In this document: one piece after another, positions 32,700-42,053 of the stretch
Numbering within the stretch: position 1 is the stretch's first letter
Layout: every line of letters starts with the position of its first letter
Made by a program: the position numbers and the translations under genes
The notes under the pieces: generated by a model
Seen by the model: the letters and a program-made list of their open reading frames with translations, nothing else
Told to the model about the DNA's origin: nothing
Databases searched by the model: none
Virus record (IMG/VR): IMGVR_UViG_3300031539_012188
Coordinates: 1 to 64,000 of that record
Origin: a virus
Strand: one strand, 5' to 3'
DNA length: 64,000 nucleotides

Positions 32700-34208
32700 T
32701 CAGCCTTCTCCGACAACAACCACACCATCCAAAAGTGTGCGATAGCCACCTGCCAAAACGAAGTTTGGATCTCGGCAAACAGCGAGTTCTGTCAAGGCAA
32801 GATTGTCAGGAACAGATGACGCCTCTTCCTCTGGCACGATGTACCAACTGTTACCTGAGTCCAAAGTCCTTAAGATCCGTCCATCACTCGTCGCACTCGG
32901 TGGCGTCCCTGTAGGATCGTAAGCATAGGCTAGGAATCCTACCGAGGAATTTGTGTAGCCATAAAAAACGATGTCCTCCACGATACCACTTCCGTCATCG
33001 GGGAATTCCTTCTGTACCCAAGCCACAGCCGCATTTAGTGTGTAGTAGAGATTCCCATCTGCACCACCGACCAACCAATGATATGGTGTCCTCGTCCACA
33101 CGCAGTAGAGATCAGAGGCAGTAGGCGATGAAGCTGCCGCAGCCCAGGTGAGTCCCCCATTCGTTGTTACAACTACTGTACCGAGTTCGCCGACCGCCAC
33201 CACGTTTCGACTGGTCGCAGCGTGAACGTCCAAAAGGTCATCCCCAGCAGCAGCCGCGCCAGCATCCTGAACTTCGTAAGCCGCAGCAGAGGTGATGTCG
33301 TCTGTGAAGTATACGTAGCCATTCTGTCCGACAATCCAGACTTGTGTTGGAGAGAATGCGAAGATTGCCAAAGGCAGTGCGCCAACTTGGAACACATTCG
33401 AGACTTCCGTCCACGAGTCCAAGTCAGACAAACTTGCATAGTGCAGTCCTGTAGAACCAGCAGAGACTACAGCTACGCGACTTCCAACACAGGCGATCCC
33501 TGAGACATCTGCATCATGGAGCGTATCGATGTCCCACTCGTTCCAGTTTAAGCCTTTATCCAAAGATTCGAGTAGCTCAGGAAGATCGTAAGGAGATCCC
33601 GCAACTGCCGCTGTAGCAGCCAACAGCCGTCGGCAACCTCCAGACTCCCAACCACACTCACCACAGGATAAATCGTCGCAGATAGCGACCGCCAAAACTG
33701 GAGTATCGGTCTCACTAGCGGCTCGTTCGGCATAGGTCATTCTTTCGATAAAAATCCGTGTCCAAGAAGTAATGCTTGCAGTGAGCATAATCAAAGCTTC
33801 ATCGGTAGGTTCCAAAGAGGAAAGTTCGTCTGAAGATTCCTCTGTGATTCCAGACCGCTCAAACTTTATGATTTTCTCCCAACCCCTATTGAAATCTGTG
33901 GGATCAGCACACCTTCCATAATGCACATCCAGATCGAAATCGCATTCTTGTTCGAGAATTTCATTGACCAAACCAAATCGAGCATCGACCGATGTAGTCG
34001 GAAGTCCACCTTCACCTCTGATGACATCTACCACTTCATATTGTCCATACCTTTCAGGAGATGGACAATACACTGGTGTGAGATCACCGTGAGATTTGGT
34101 GTAACCTCCAACTCTAGCACAGCCGAGATAAACATTATTGTGGGAAGGATTTCGATAAGGCTGTATGAAAGCCCTTCCTTGCCCACGTTTCCAAAAAATG
34201 TCAGTCAT
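32700..34208 (-). CDS. major tail protein candidate fused to beta-propeller
   Basis: 502 aa, strong site AGGAGG. Position between the connector and the tail chaperone is that of the major tail (tube) protein. Residues about 1-175 would be the tube domain. From about 190, repeated blades such as G-Q-N-G-Y-V-Y-F-T-D-D, G-E-L-G-T-V-V-V-T-T-N-G-G-L-T-W and D-G-R-I-L-R-T-L-D-S-G-N-S-W follow the BNR/Ycf48-like propeller pattern. A C-G-E-C-G-W segment lies near the junction. A tube decorated with propellers is inferred. Confidence 0.6.
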   Translation of the reverse strand: MTDIFWKRGQGRAFIQPYRNPSHNNVYLGCARVGGYTKSHGDLTPVYCPSPERYGQYEVVDVIRGEGGLPTTSVDARFGLVNEILEQECDFDLDVHYGRCADPTDFNRGWEKIIKFERSGITEESSDELSSLEPTDEALIMLTASITSWTRIFIERMTYAERAASETDTPVLAVAICDDLSCGECGWESGGCRRLLAATAAVAGSPYDLPELLESLDKGLNWNEWDIDTLHDADVSGIACVGSRVAVVSAGSTGLHYASLSDLDSWTEVSNVFQVGALPLAIFAFSPTQVWIVGQNGYVYFTDDITSAAAYEVQDAGAAAAGDDLLDVHAATSRNVVAVGELGTVVVTTNGGLTWAAAASSPTASDLYCVWTRTPYHWLVGGADGNLYYTLNAAVAWVQKEFPDDGSGIVEDIVFYGYTNSSVGFLAYAYDPTGTPPSATSDGRILRTLDSGNSWYIVPEEEASSVPDNLALTELAVCRDPNFVLAGGYRTLLDGVVVVGEG

Positions 34209-34217
34209 TTTAACCTC

Positions 34218-35408
34218 CTAAGTCAAGGCGTATCCAACGCCCAAGTATTGCGAAACTATCAACCACGCTTCCCAAGCCCCATTTTTAGGTCCAAATGGAG
34301 CTGTCAACTGCTCAAAAGCTACAGGACTTGTTGGCCTAGATTGCCATTCCTGTGCCAACTTCTCAGACCCACCACAACCACAGATTGGCTCAGTGAGCAG
34401 AGAAGTTGCGAGAGCTGCCACGGCTCTATCAAAGGGCGCAGCCATTCTTCCCTGATAATTCACAGGAAATCCAGCCCTATAATAGAGATTGGCGTAGTAC
34501 GGTTCATCTGTGATATTGAAATATGCAGCTAACCATGTTGATGTAGCACTATCCCAAACCGCTGGAACTAATGTTACGATTCCAAGATTAGGATTTCGTG
34601 CCCGCAGTACTCCAGATGCTGTTACGAAGTTTATTTCAGTGCTTCTTTCCCACTCGAAGACTACGGGAGCGAAACTCGTTCCTTGTTCAGATGTGTGAAT
34701 ATAATAAACGAATACTTCATCCAAGAAAACAGTAGCATCGTCACCATTTATAGCAGCATCTATTTGCCAATTGATGGGATGCACAAACTGTGAACTTTGT
34801 CCTTCAATTATTACTTGAGTATTCGTAAGTCCTATCTTAAGTCCACGAATACGCTTGATTTCATCTGTATCAGTCGAGGGAAAAACACCAATTCCCTCTT
34901 TAGTCAAAGATGTATTTGCATTGATATAAGGTACGGTTACTCTGGCGATTTCCTTGAAGCCATCGCCATCTAAATCGATATACTGAACTGGTCGATTGCT
35001 TCCAATCGCATCGATCTTTTTTCTGCCACCCTCTATGAAATAACCATATCGTGTAGTAACCGTTTTTCGTCTATCCTGATTTTGTGCTGGATAATAGATT
35101 GTTCCATAATTAGTCAACACTCGATCTTGCCTTGGATAAGTGTGCTTCTCAGCCTCGAACCATCTTGGAGCTGGTGAGAACTCTAACTCATTCATTATCA
35201 TCTGCTCGGCTTGAGCGATGGCCCGCGCTAACCCCTCCCGTGAAGCCTTGCCCTTATCCATCCAGTCATATTGATACCAGATAGATTCACAGGTCGATAC
35301 CACAGGGAAAGCATTACACTTCATTTGATTGAAATGTCGAGGATCGAGTCCGAGAATCTCTGAATAATGATCCAAGCTTAACAACGTGGGAGTATCTGCT
35401 CTAGACAT
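34218..35408 (-). CDS. putative head-tail connector/adaptor
   Basis: 396 aa, site GGAGGG. The first 90 residues (D-H-Y-S-E-I-L-G-L ... R-A-I-A-Q-A-E-Q-M-I-M-N-E-L) resemble the helical gp6-like adaptor that docks on the portal. The long beta-rich remainder is not in the short form and may extend outward. A C-G-C-G-G motif lies near residue 342. Neighbour to the tail-tube gene. Function inferred mainly from position. Confidence 0.5.
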   Translation of the reverse strand: MSRADTPTLLSLDHYSEILGLDPRHFNQMKCNAFPVVSTCESIWYQYDWMDKGKASREGLARAIAQAEQMIMNELEFSPAPRWFEAEKHTYPRQDRVLTNYGTIYYPAQNQDRRKTVTTRYGYFIEGGRKKIDAIGSNRPVQYIDLDGDGFKEIARVTVPYINANTSLTKEGIGVFPSTDTDEIKRIRGLKIGLTNTQVIIEGQSSQFVHPINWQIDAAINGDDATVFLDEVFVYYIHTSEQGTSFAPVVFEWERSTEINFVTASGVLRARNPNLGIVTLVPAVWDSATSTWLAAYFNITDEPYYANLYYRAGFPVNYQGRMAAPFDRAVAALATSLLTEPICGCGGSEKLAQEWQSRPTSPVAFEQLTAPFGPKNGAWEAWLIVSQYLGVGYALT

Positions 35409-35633
35409 TTATCCCTCCACAATCGCAAAGTCAGGTAAAGCACTAAAATAATCTTTATCGCGCATATTGACTAATTTGGTTGAATTTGCTCCAGTACCAA
35501 ATCGATAGACGCTCCCTGTGGGAGTCTTGAAGTTCCTCGAACCCTGATAAATTCCCAGATACGTAACAGTTATCAATCCATCGAGATTCCTAGATTTTAA
35601 TGAGTCTAATTTTTTCCTGCACCTGCAACCCAT
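35409..35633 (-). CDS. small paralogous virion-module protein 3
   Basis: 74 aa. Starts M-G-C-R-C-R-K-K and contains Y-Q-G-S-R-N-F-K-T-P-T-G-S-V-Y-R-F-G, the same core as the next upstream gene and as the C-terminus of the 860-aa glycosyltransferase. Probably a compact beta domain; such small proteins are often found in the head-tail region of phages. Its stop abuts the connector start (TAA-ATG). Confidence 0.6.
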   Translation of the reverse strand: MGCRCRKKLDSLKSRNLDGLITVTYLGIYQGSRNFKTPTGSVYRFGTGANSTKLVNMRDKDYFSALPDFAIVEG

Positions 35634-35866
35634 TATATCACCTTGAATTGTTCTAGTTGTTGCGTAAAGAAGAATACATCGCCACTCAAAACAGTGAACC
35701 TCTTATGATCTACCCCATCAAATTTGTATAGACTTCCAAGGGGAGTATTCACTGTCCTCGACCCTTTGTTGTCTCCAGTATATTCAAGAATCACAGTAGG
35801 ATGTCCCCTCAAATCTGGTGGACGGCTCTTTATATTAACGACGTTCCTGCTACAACCACAGCCCAT
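35633..35866 (-). CDS. small paralogous virion-module protein 2
   Basis: 77 aa. M-G-C-G-C-S-R-N at the start and Y-T-G-D-N-K-G-S-R-T-V-N-T-P-L-G-S-L-Y-K-F-D-G match the paralogues on each side. The conserved N-terminal C-x-C is shared with paralogue 3. Three related copies in a row suggest gene duplication. Role unknown. Confidence 0.6.
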   Translation of the reverse strand: MGCGCSRNVVNIKSRPPDLRGHPTVILEYTGDNKGSRTVNTPLGSLYKFDGVDHKRFTVLSGDVFFFTQQLEQFKVI

Positions 35867-36046
35867 CTATTGTGTCTCAACAACTTGAAAGTCGAGCATC
35901 CGCTCGAAAAAGTGTACGTCTTTTATCGGAACCCAAGACTGCCGTTGACTGCGACCATCAAATCTATAGCGGTTTCCTAAAGGAGTCCTAAAAGTCCTCG
36001 CTCCCATATTATCACCTGTGTATTTGATTAGTGCTTTCGTTGCCAT
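35867..36046 (-). CDS. possible internal-start product: paralogue 1 of the small domain
   Basis: Within the glycosyltransferase frame, ATG at 36046 is preceded by AAGGATG at a good distance. Translation from it would give a 59-aa protein (M-A-T-K-A-L-I-K-Y-T-G-D-N-M-G) colinear with the free-standing paralogues at 35409-35866. So this domain may be made both as a fusion tail and as a separate protein; alternatively the fusion arose by loss of a stop codon. Confidence 0.4.
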   Translation of the reverse strand: MATKALIKYTGDNMGARTFRTPLGNRYRFDGRSQRQSWVPIKDVHFFERMLDFQVVETQ

Positions 36047-38449
36047 CGCTTCATCCTTTTTGATTGGCTTCTTAATTAATGGATCTTCAGGTAATATTAC
36101 TAATCCCAATTCTTTAGGAGGCAAGGCTTCCAAAGTTAAATATCTCTGCCTGAATTCCTTCATTAGTTCTTCGGCGTTATCGAGACACTCTTCCCTTCTC
36201 TTGCCACTCTCGTAATGATATGAGAATAGTGGTTCGGGAACCCTTATACCATGATAACCTTTATGCGCTAGTTGTACAGTATAGTCCCAATCCTCCCAAA
36301 CAGGAATCTCTTCATTGAATCCGCCGACCTCATCGAAAGCTTCTTTTGGATGTAGAAAGGTGATGACGAAGAGAGCCTGCTTCTTCAGTCGCTCAAAGTT
36401 CCACTCCTCAGCGTGATGAATTTTCCCTTCTGGCAGCGAAATCCAATCAGTATAGATGATCGATTTTGGCCTGATAGCCGCAACTTTCAAGGTCTGCCTA
36501 AGAAAGTGCTTGTCTAGTTCATCATCTGCATCCAAGAAGAGCAGAAATCTTCCCTTCGCAGAATTCGCCCCTAGATTTCTAGCAGCACTGACGTTGCCGT
36601 ACTTTCTCTTCCTCTTCCAGTTTACGAATGGATAACGCTCTACATAAGGTATTATACCACAATTTTTGATTTTGCCTAATACTGTGTCATCGACTACAAT
36701 TAATTCCCATCTTGTGTCAGTCTGCGTTTTCACTGATTCTATTGCATTCTCTAAGACTGCTTCGTGACCATCGCCGACAGGAATGATGATGGAAACAAGA
36801 GGCTGATCGTAGCTGAACACAGGGTGAGAATAGTTTTCTGGAGTTGCAATGCTGGCAAACGGCTGTGGGCCACCGTTAGCGGCGGGAATAAAGTCTAACC
36901 AATTAGGTTCTTTCGTTTTTTCCTTCCTCGCCTTATTGGTTACGCTCTCCCCGTGGATTCGGTAGATCATCACAGGGGTTTGAGTTGTATGAATCGCACT
37001 GAAACCCGCTAAACCAATGTTAGTCCACAATTCGGCGTCCTCGCCAAGTGCGAAATGATTCTTATACCCACCAGCACGGAAGAAGGCATCTCTGCGGAGC
37101 AGATTACAGGAGGGCACTTGGTTCTGCTTCTTCAACTGAGCATCAAAATTGAAACCGTTTGGCCAACTTCCAGAGACAGGGCCACGGGGGGTGTGAAGCT
37201 CAAGACTGCCAAAGGAAATGCCAATGGAACGATCCTCAAGTAAAGGCGGGAGTAGGGTCGCAAGAAATTTTTCCTTCAAGGTGTCATCTGCATCGAGGAA
37301 GCATAGAAACTCTCCTTTGGCCTCCATCGCTCCCCTGTTCCTTGCACTTGCCACACCACGGTTGGATTGTACCAAGACCTTGAATTTTGGATCGTTTCCT
37401 ATAACTTTGTTGATTTCCATTAACGAGTCGTCCGTCGAGCCATCATCGACGATGATACATTCCCAATTCTCGAAGGTTTGCGCTTGCACAGAGCGAATGG
37501 CGTCGGCAATGAAAGCAGCGTAATTATAACATGGGATTACTACTGTAACCTGTGGCCCTTTGTGCTTTTCTAGGGCTGATTCATAGACTTCGACGTATTT
37601 TGGGATAATTTCTTTCCAGTCGTGTTTTAGGGCTTCTTGTCGAGCGGCTTGTGAAAGTTTGTCGAAATTGTCGATGCAATACCTTAGTCCTGCTACAGTA
37701 TCGTCGTAGTCGCCTGGTTTGGCTAGGTATCCAGTCTTTTTATGAGCGACTAATTCGACGGCGTTGCCCCATGACCAAGCCAATACAGGCATCCCTGCGG
37801 CGAAGGCTTCGAGAATTCCAATCCCGAACGTCTCTTTCGTTGGCGCGAAATAAATACCATTTTTGTAGAGGATTTCCTTCATGGTCTCGTAGGGTTGGAG
37901 GCCAATAACATTTAAATTCTTAGTTGGCGAGCCAAAAGTGGAAAGGAACTTTATACCAGGACACAATGCGGCCAAGCGTTGCGCAGGTTCTGGAGTGCAG
38001 ACAGCATCGACTCGATTCTTATTGAAAACTACATTCATTTCCCTTGCTGTAAGAGGTTCTTGCCATTCTTCAAGACGAATGCCATGCGAGATGATAGTTG
38101 GACAGAAGCCCATGTCTCTGATGAAGATCTCAGCGACCCACGGGGATGGAACTGTAATCTTTTTGGCTCGACGAATTGCACTTACAACATTTTTATTTCC
38201 TCGCCACATCCATACGGGCAGGGCAAATTCCCCTGTGGGATAAAGTCCGTGGTTGTGAAGTACATCTGGAACTGTATCAGCGTAGGGAACAACATGCGCC
38301 GCGATGACATCTGCCTCTAGTGGAGAATCAACGAATTTCAGATAATCTGTCAAGTAACGTCGTTGTTCAAGGATGACTCGTTCAACCCCTGTGATGGACT
38401 TCTGCGAGATATTTATATCGGGTGCGTTAGGACTAAGAAATAATTTCAT
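35867..38449 (-). CDS. multi-domain glycosyltransferase: GT4 + GT2 + GT2 + small C-terminal domain
   Basis: 860 aa, site GGGGAAAA. Residues 1-290 are a GT-B enzyme (P-T-K-E-T-F-G-I-G-I-L-E-A at about 203). Residues about 300-500 form a GT2 (V-V-I-P-C-Y-N-Y, V-D-D-G-S-T-D-D, L-D-A-D-D). A second GT2 occupies about 550-770 (S-I-I-I-P-V-G-D, L-D-A-D-D-E-L). The last 59 residues are unrelated to sugar transfer and match the two small paralogues encoded next. One chain could add several sugars in sequence. Confidence 0.8.
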   Translation of the reverse strand: MKLFLSPNAPDINISQKSITGVERVILEQRRYLTDYLKFVDSPLEADVIAAHVVPYADTVPDVLHNHGLYPTGEFALPVWMWRGNKNVVSAIRRAKKITVPSPWVAEIFIRDMGFCPTIISHGIRLEEWQEPLTAREMNVVFNKNRVDAVCTPEPAQRLAALCPGIKFLSTFGSPTKNLNVIGLQPYETMKEILYKNGIYFAPTKETFGIGILEAFAAGMPVLAWSWGNAVELVAHKKTGYLAKPGDYDDTVAGLRYCIDNFDKLSQAARQEALKHDWKEIIPKYVEVYESALEKHKGPQVTVVIPCYNYAAFIADAIRSVQAQTFENWECIIVDDGSTDDSLMEINKVIGNDPKFKVLVQSNRGVASARNRGAMEAKGEFLCFLDADDTLKEKFLATLLPPLLEDRSIGISFGSLELHTPRGPVSGSWPNGFNFDAQLKKQNQVPSCNLLRRDAFFRAGGYKNHFALGEDAELWTNIGLAGFSAIHTTQTPVMIYRIHGESVTNKARKEKTKEPNWLDFIPAANGGPQPFASIATPENYSHPVFSYDQPLVSIIIPVGDGHEAVLENAIESVKTQTDTRWELIVVDDTVLGKIKNCGIIPYVERYPFVNWKRKRKYGNVSAARNLGANSAKGRFLLFLDADDELDKHFLRQTLKVAAIRPKSIIYTDWISLPEGKIHHAEEWNFERLKKQALFVITFLHPKEAFDEVGGFNEEIPVWEDWDYTVQLAHKGYHGIRVPEPLFSYHYESGKRREECLDNAEELMKEFRQRYLTLEALPPKELGLVILPEDPLIKKPIKKDEAMATKALIKYTGDNMGARTFRTPLGNRYRFDGRSQRQSWVPIKDVHFFERMLDFQVVETQ

Positions 38450-38461
38450 TTTTCCCCATTA

Positions 38462-39709
38462 TTAGATAGGATAGTGTTCGTCCGCTCTCCACGTTTTTGC
38501 TCTCATAGTTGAACCAGGCTTCCAATGCCCTCCGAATCTCCGTCTCGTACCTGCGATCAAATGCTTTACATAACTCTGGACAGGGAAATCCTTCAATTGA
38601 TAGCCTCTTTCCAACGCAGCCCGCATATTTGCGGTGCATGGCGCTCCGCTGTTTTCCATCGGTGTCAATTGAAGAAATTTTTCCCTATCAATCATTGCTG
38701 CGTGTGGGTGAACATAATCCATTCCTCCTTTACCCCCTGTAGGCACGCCTGAAAATTTATCTACCTTTCTGAGCCAACCAATTGCATAGAGATTTGGATT
38801 CTTCGCAAACTCTGCCAACATCATTTCTAAGAGATCTGAGCATTTTAATGAGGCGTCTGAATCGTAAAGAAATACGAATGGAGTCTTAGCTAAATTGATA
38901 CCCTGATTCATTGCAGGGCCATGTCCAATATTCTGCTCATTCAAGATAGTTGTTATATTCTCGTGCATCTCTCCGACCACTTTGATATACTCTGTGGACC
39001 CATCTTTAGATCCATTATCTATCATTATAATAGATATTTTTGGATAATACAGCATCATCGTTCGTCTCGCCTCGTTCGTTAATTCTTTCGTGCAGTAATT
39101 TACTAATACTACTGTTACTTGTGGATAAACCTTTTCTACATCTGGTGATACCACAACCTTGATGGGTAAGCCTTTTCCACCTCCTATTTTATCCACCGTA
39201 ATCATCGTTCGATTCACCCAGTAATGACTACATCCTGCATTAAATAAAGCCTTGATAAAATGATAATCTCCATATCTTGGCTGTCCAAACTCATGGATAT
39301 AGCGTCTCCAAATTGCATACTTTACCACGAAGCAACAAGAGCCGATTTCTCCCAATACGGGTGGTTTCCCCCAAGTTCTCTTAGAAGGTAACGTTTCGCT
39401 AAACTGTTTACGGTAAACTTTGAAAAGAATGATGTCAACAGGATGTTGTGCGACGACATTCTTTAAATGCTTGATGAAACTTCGGTCGCTAATATAGTCA
39501 TCATCATCTAAGATAAGAACATACTTTCCTTTCACCCTGTGCTTATTTTTACTCAGACTTTTATTGGCTTCGTGCAGTCCTTTATGCTCATTATCAGTAA
39601 TTATGATATGTTCATAGTCTGGATCAATTTGAGTAGCAAGCGATTTTCTATTTCTTGCGAGAAGTCTAGTTCTTCCACAAGACCGAGTTACCACAGATAA
39701 GAAAGTCAC
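38462..39709 (-). CDS. double family 2 glycosyltransferase
   Basis: 415 aa, GTG start overlapping the upstream stop. The first half has V-V-T-R-S-C-G-R-T and L-I-L-D-D-D-D-Y; the second (from about 195) has V-T-V-V-L-V-N-Y, I-D-N-G-S-K-D-G-S, N-I-G-H-G-P-A-M-N-Q-G and L-Y-D-S-D-A. Two complete GT-A domains in one soluble chain. Part of the second glycan block. Confidence 0.78.
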   Translation of the reverse strand: MTFLSVVTRSCGRTRLLARNRKSLATQIDPDYEHIIITDNEHKGLHEANKSLSKNKHRVKGKYVLILDDDDYISDRSFIKHLKNVVAQHPVDIILFKVYRKQFSETLPSKRTWGKPPVLGEIGSCCFVVKYAIWRRYIHEFGQPRYGDYHFIKALFNAGCSHYWVNRTMITVDKIGGGKGLPIKVVVSPDVEKVYPQVTVVLVNYCTKELTNEARRTMMLYYPKISIIMIDNGSKDGSTEYIKVVGEMHENITTILNEQNIGHGPAMNQGINLAKTPFVFLYDSDASLKCSDLLEMMLAEFAKNPNLYAIGWLRKVDKFSGVPTGGKGGMDYVHPHAAMIDREKFLQLTPMENSGAPCTANMRAALERGYQLKDFPVQSYVKHLIAGTRRRFGGHWKPGSTMRAKTWRADEHYPI

Positions 39710-40194
39710 TTTATAGCCTCACAGAGTATGTCGCCATCTGGCATATGTCCTGACCTAGTTGGATAAACAGTACATCTCCTTATCTTGAAACCAGAATCTT
39801 TAACAATCTGGTGCATCCTATCCGCCGTGAAAAAGTTCCTATTGATATGCCCTTTTCCTCTTGAGACCGATCCCAAAAGCCAGGTCAAACCTTCGCCCCA
39901 GCGCAATTTGTAATCGCCTGCCAACCATCTCCTTAGATAAGCCTCAATATTTGGGCAACGAATCATCAATACTCCACCAAACCTTAGAACTCTCCTCCAT
40001 TCTCTCAGCATCTTCTGGAACTCAGGAAGGGTTACATGCTCAACCATATGAGACGTATAAATCTTATCTACTGTATCATTAGCATAAGGAAGTTCAGAAG
40101 CGTCTACATTCAGATCCGCCTCCTTCGCGTATTTGTCGATGTTTTTAAATCCGGCCATCCGCGAAGTTCCACTACCTAGATTGAGTTGCAACAT
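39706..40194 (-). CDS. SAM-dependent methyltransferase
   Basis: 162 aa. L-N-L-G-S-G-T at residues 4-10, I-D-K-Y, V-D-A-S-E-L-P-Y and S-H-M-V-E-H-V followed by L-R-F-G-G-V-L-M-I-R-C-P give a complete class I methyltransferase of the kind seen in polysaccharide clusters. Similar in plan to the one at 20963. Probably methylates a sugar hydroxyl. Confidence 0.75.
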   Translation of the reverse strand: MLQLNLGSGTSRMAGFKNIDKYAKEADLNVDASELPYANDTVDKIYTSHMVEHVTLPEFQKMLREWRRVLRFGGVLMIRCPNIEAYLRRWLAGDYKLRWGEGLTWLLGSVSRGKGHINRNFFTADRMHQIVKDSGFKIRRCTVYPTRSGHMPDGDILCEAIK

Positions 40195-41104
40195 GACACT
40201 CTTTTATCATCTTTTTTGTGTGTTGAGTGAATGTATAGCGTGCTAAAACTTCTTCCTGTCCACTATTAGCAATTTCTGTACGCTCTTTTGGGTGTTTCAA
40301 ATAATAATCAAGCATAGCAAAGAGTTCCTGATCTGATTTGTACCATACCAGATGCTTGTGATTGGTGAATAAATCCTCGATTCCTTCAGAATAAGTCTGA
40401 ATAAGGAAGCAACGAGAACCTAAAACATTGGGCAAGCGATTTGAGAAGTATCCTTCTAAATGTCGCCATTCGTCTCCGATCAGACTGAGCATAATCTTCG
40501 TTTGTCCACACAATTTAGCAAAGTCCTCACCGAAAGCGGGGCTGAGAGACTTAAATTGTGTTCCTGCCCAATTCGGGCCAGCCACATAGAGATTGAATCT
40601 CTTGTGCAACTCATTCAAAGTTCTACGTCTGGAGGGATCGTTATTCCAACCAGGAAAAACGACATCGTAAATCTGCTCCGATGGACAATACTTGAATATA
40701 CTTGGCTCGGTAGGACAGGGAAGGTATGCACAGTTGAAAACACACTTTTCAATATTCTGTTTTACGTGTGTTTTATTTGAGATGTAAACATAATCTGCTG
40801 CAACTCTAGCAAGTCGCAAATGATACTCAGAGTAAGGTCGGTCGCCATAGAAAGCAGAGACACCACAATTTAATTCATCTTTGACTCTTCGTAACATTCG
40901 AGCATCGACGCTTCTCCCAGGCTTTACACTACCGCCAAGATGAATATGTGTCGGCGCAAAATCGAGGATGATGCTTTCGAGACGTTCCTTTTTACTCCGA
41001 ATGTCGAAGTGTTGAACTACACCAAGTTTTCGGAAAGCATTGAGCCAATAAAAGTTAGAGTTGGTCTTCTCAAATAAATCTACATAAAAGATTCGTTCAG
41101 CCAC
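40172..41104 (-). CDS. CgeB-like glycosyltransferase
   Basis: 310 aa, GTG start overlapping the upstream stop. A GT-B type protein with Y-D-V-V-F-P-G-W-N-N-D and R-R-R-T-L-N-E-L in the middle and R-L-P-N-V-L-G-S-R-C-F-L-I near the donor site, as in CgeB-like (spore-coat maturation) glycosyltransferases. Paralogous in plan to the next upstream gene. Soluble. Confidence 0.7.
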   Translation of the reverse strand: MAERIFYVDLFEKTNSNFYWLNAFRKLGVVQHFDIRSKKERLESIILDFAPTHIHLGGSVKPGRSVDARMLRRVKDELNCGVSAFYGDRPYSEYHLRLARVAADYVYISNKTHVKQNIEKCVFNCAYLPCPTEPSIFKYCPSEQIYDVVFPGWNNDPSRRRTLNELHKRFNLYVAGPNWAGTQFKSLSPAFGEDFAKLCGQTKIMLSLIGDEWRHLEGYFSNRLPNVLGSRCFLIQTYSEGIEDLFTNHKHLVWYKSDQELFAMLDYYLKHPKERTEIANSGQEEVLARYTFTQHTKKMIKECHVATQSR

Positions 41105-42053
41105 GGAGTTCCTCCACGAATAAGGCTGCCCTTTTCTCCCAGGTGCAGGCGAAGGCGGTTTTTTGACCTAACTTGATTAAACGTTCTCTTTCTTGTGGAT
41201 TATTGATATAGTGATCTAATAGTTGTTTCAAATGCTGTGCAGATTCATACTGTGGCACAGCGCCTTTGAAGATGGGATCGATGCCTTTGTTGGCATCACT
41301 GATGGCAAGACTACCAGATGCAAGAATGTCAAAGAGTTTTACGGAAACAAAACCCTCATTGACCATCTCTGTCCTGTGATCTTGGAGGCAAATCTTCGAG
41401 GAGGCATAGAGTTTATTCAACTCCTCATACGGCCAATAGCGACCACCATACCATGACTTGGGGACTTGATTGTTCTCCCAATTGCTGCCCCAGATACCGA
41501 TTCTATAAGGAAGGTTTCCAAGGGATTTAATATGGTTAATGATCGCTCGACCATCCATCCCGTGTGGGCCTCTATTATTTCCTACGAAGACGACATCATA
41601 TTTATTAGGCATACTTATAGGTCTCTTAGAAGTCGCACCTAACATTACTCGCGCTTCTGTGTAACCCATCTCCCACAATTTCTTGATGAAGAATGTAGAA
41701 CAACAATAGATCCTATCGTATCCACGCAAATTTGTTGTAGAGACCTTTTCAGGGTGTGAATAAATCCACGCGATTTTGTAGATACTATTTGGAAACTGCT
41801 CTATTCTCTTTTTATACACGTACTCTATTTCACCACCAGAGAGGTGAATCAACACATCTGGTGGATGCACATCTGGTCTACTAATTGAAATACGATAACC
41901 TAGTTTCTTCAAAGCCTTGGACAATTCCTCCTTTACCCAATTATCTCCCCACAAACTTCGGGCGTATTTTGAAGGACTAATATCTGAGGGAGCGATGATA
42001 TGCACCGTTAAAGTTTTCTTTTGCTGTAAGCGTGATATCTTCTCACTTTTCAT
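41097..42053 (-). CDS. CgeB-like glycosyltransferase
   Basis: 318 aa. V-V-F-V-G-N-N-R-G, R-I-G-I-W-G-S-N-W, then S-V-K-L-F-D-I-L-A-S-G-S-L-A-I-S (about 243-258) mark the C-terminal donor half of a CgeB-like glycosyltransferase. Overlaps genes on both sides, so it belongs to one co-translated chain of glycan enzymes. Confidence 0.75.
   Translation of the reverse strand: MKSEKISRLQQKKTLTVHIIAPSDISPSKYARSLWGDNWVKEELSKALKKLGYRISISRPDVHPPDVLIHLSGGEIEYVYKKRIEQFPNSIYKIAWIYSHPEKVSTTNLRGYDRIYCCSTFFIKKLWEMGYTEARVMLGATSKRPISMPNKYDVVFVGNNRGPHGMDGRAIINHIKSLGNLPYRIGIWGSNWENNQVPKSWYGGRYWPYEELNKLYASSKICLQDHRTEMVNEGFVSVKLFDILASGSLAISDANKGIDPIFKGAVPQYESAQHLKQLLDHYINNPQERERLIKLGQKTAFACTWEKRAALFVEELRG

Noticed and set aside
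38433-38639. 68-codon minus-strand frame
   Set aside because: It overlaps the end of the double GT2 gene in another frame and has no own start signals.
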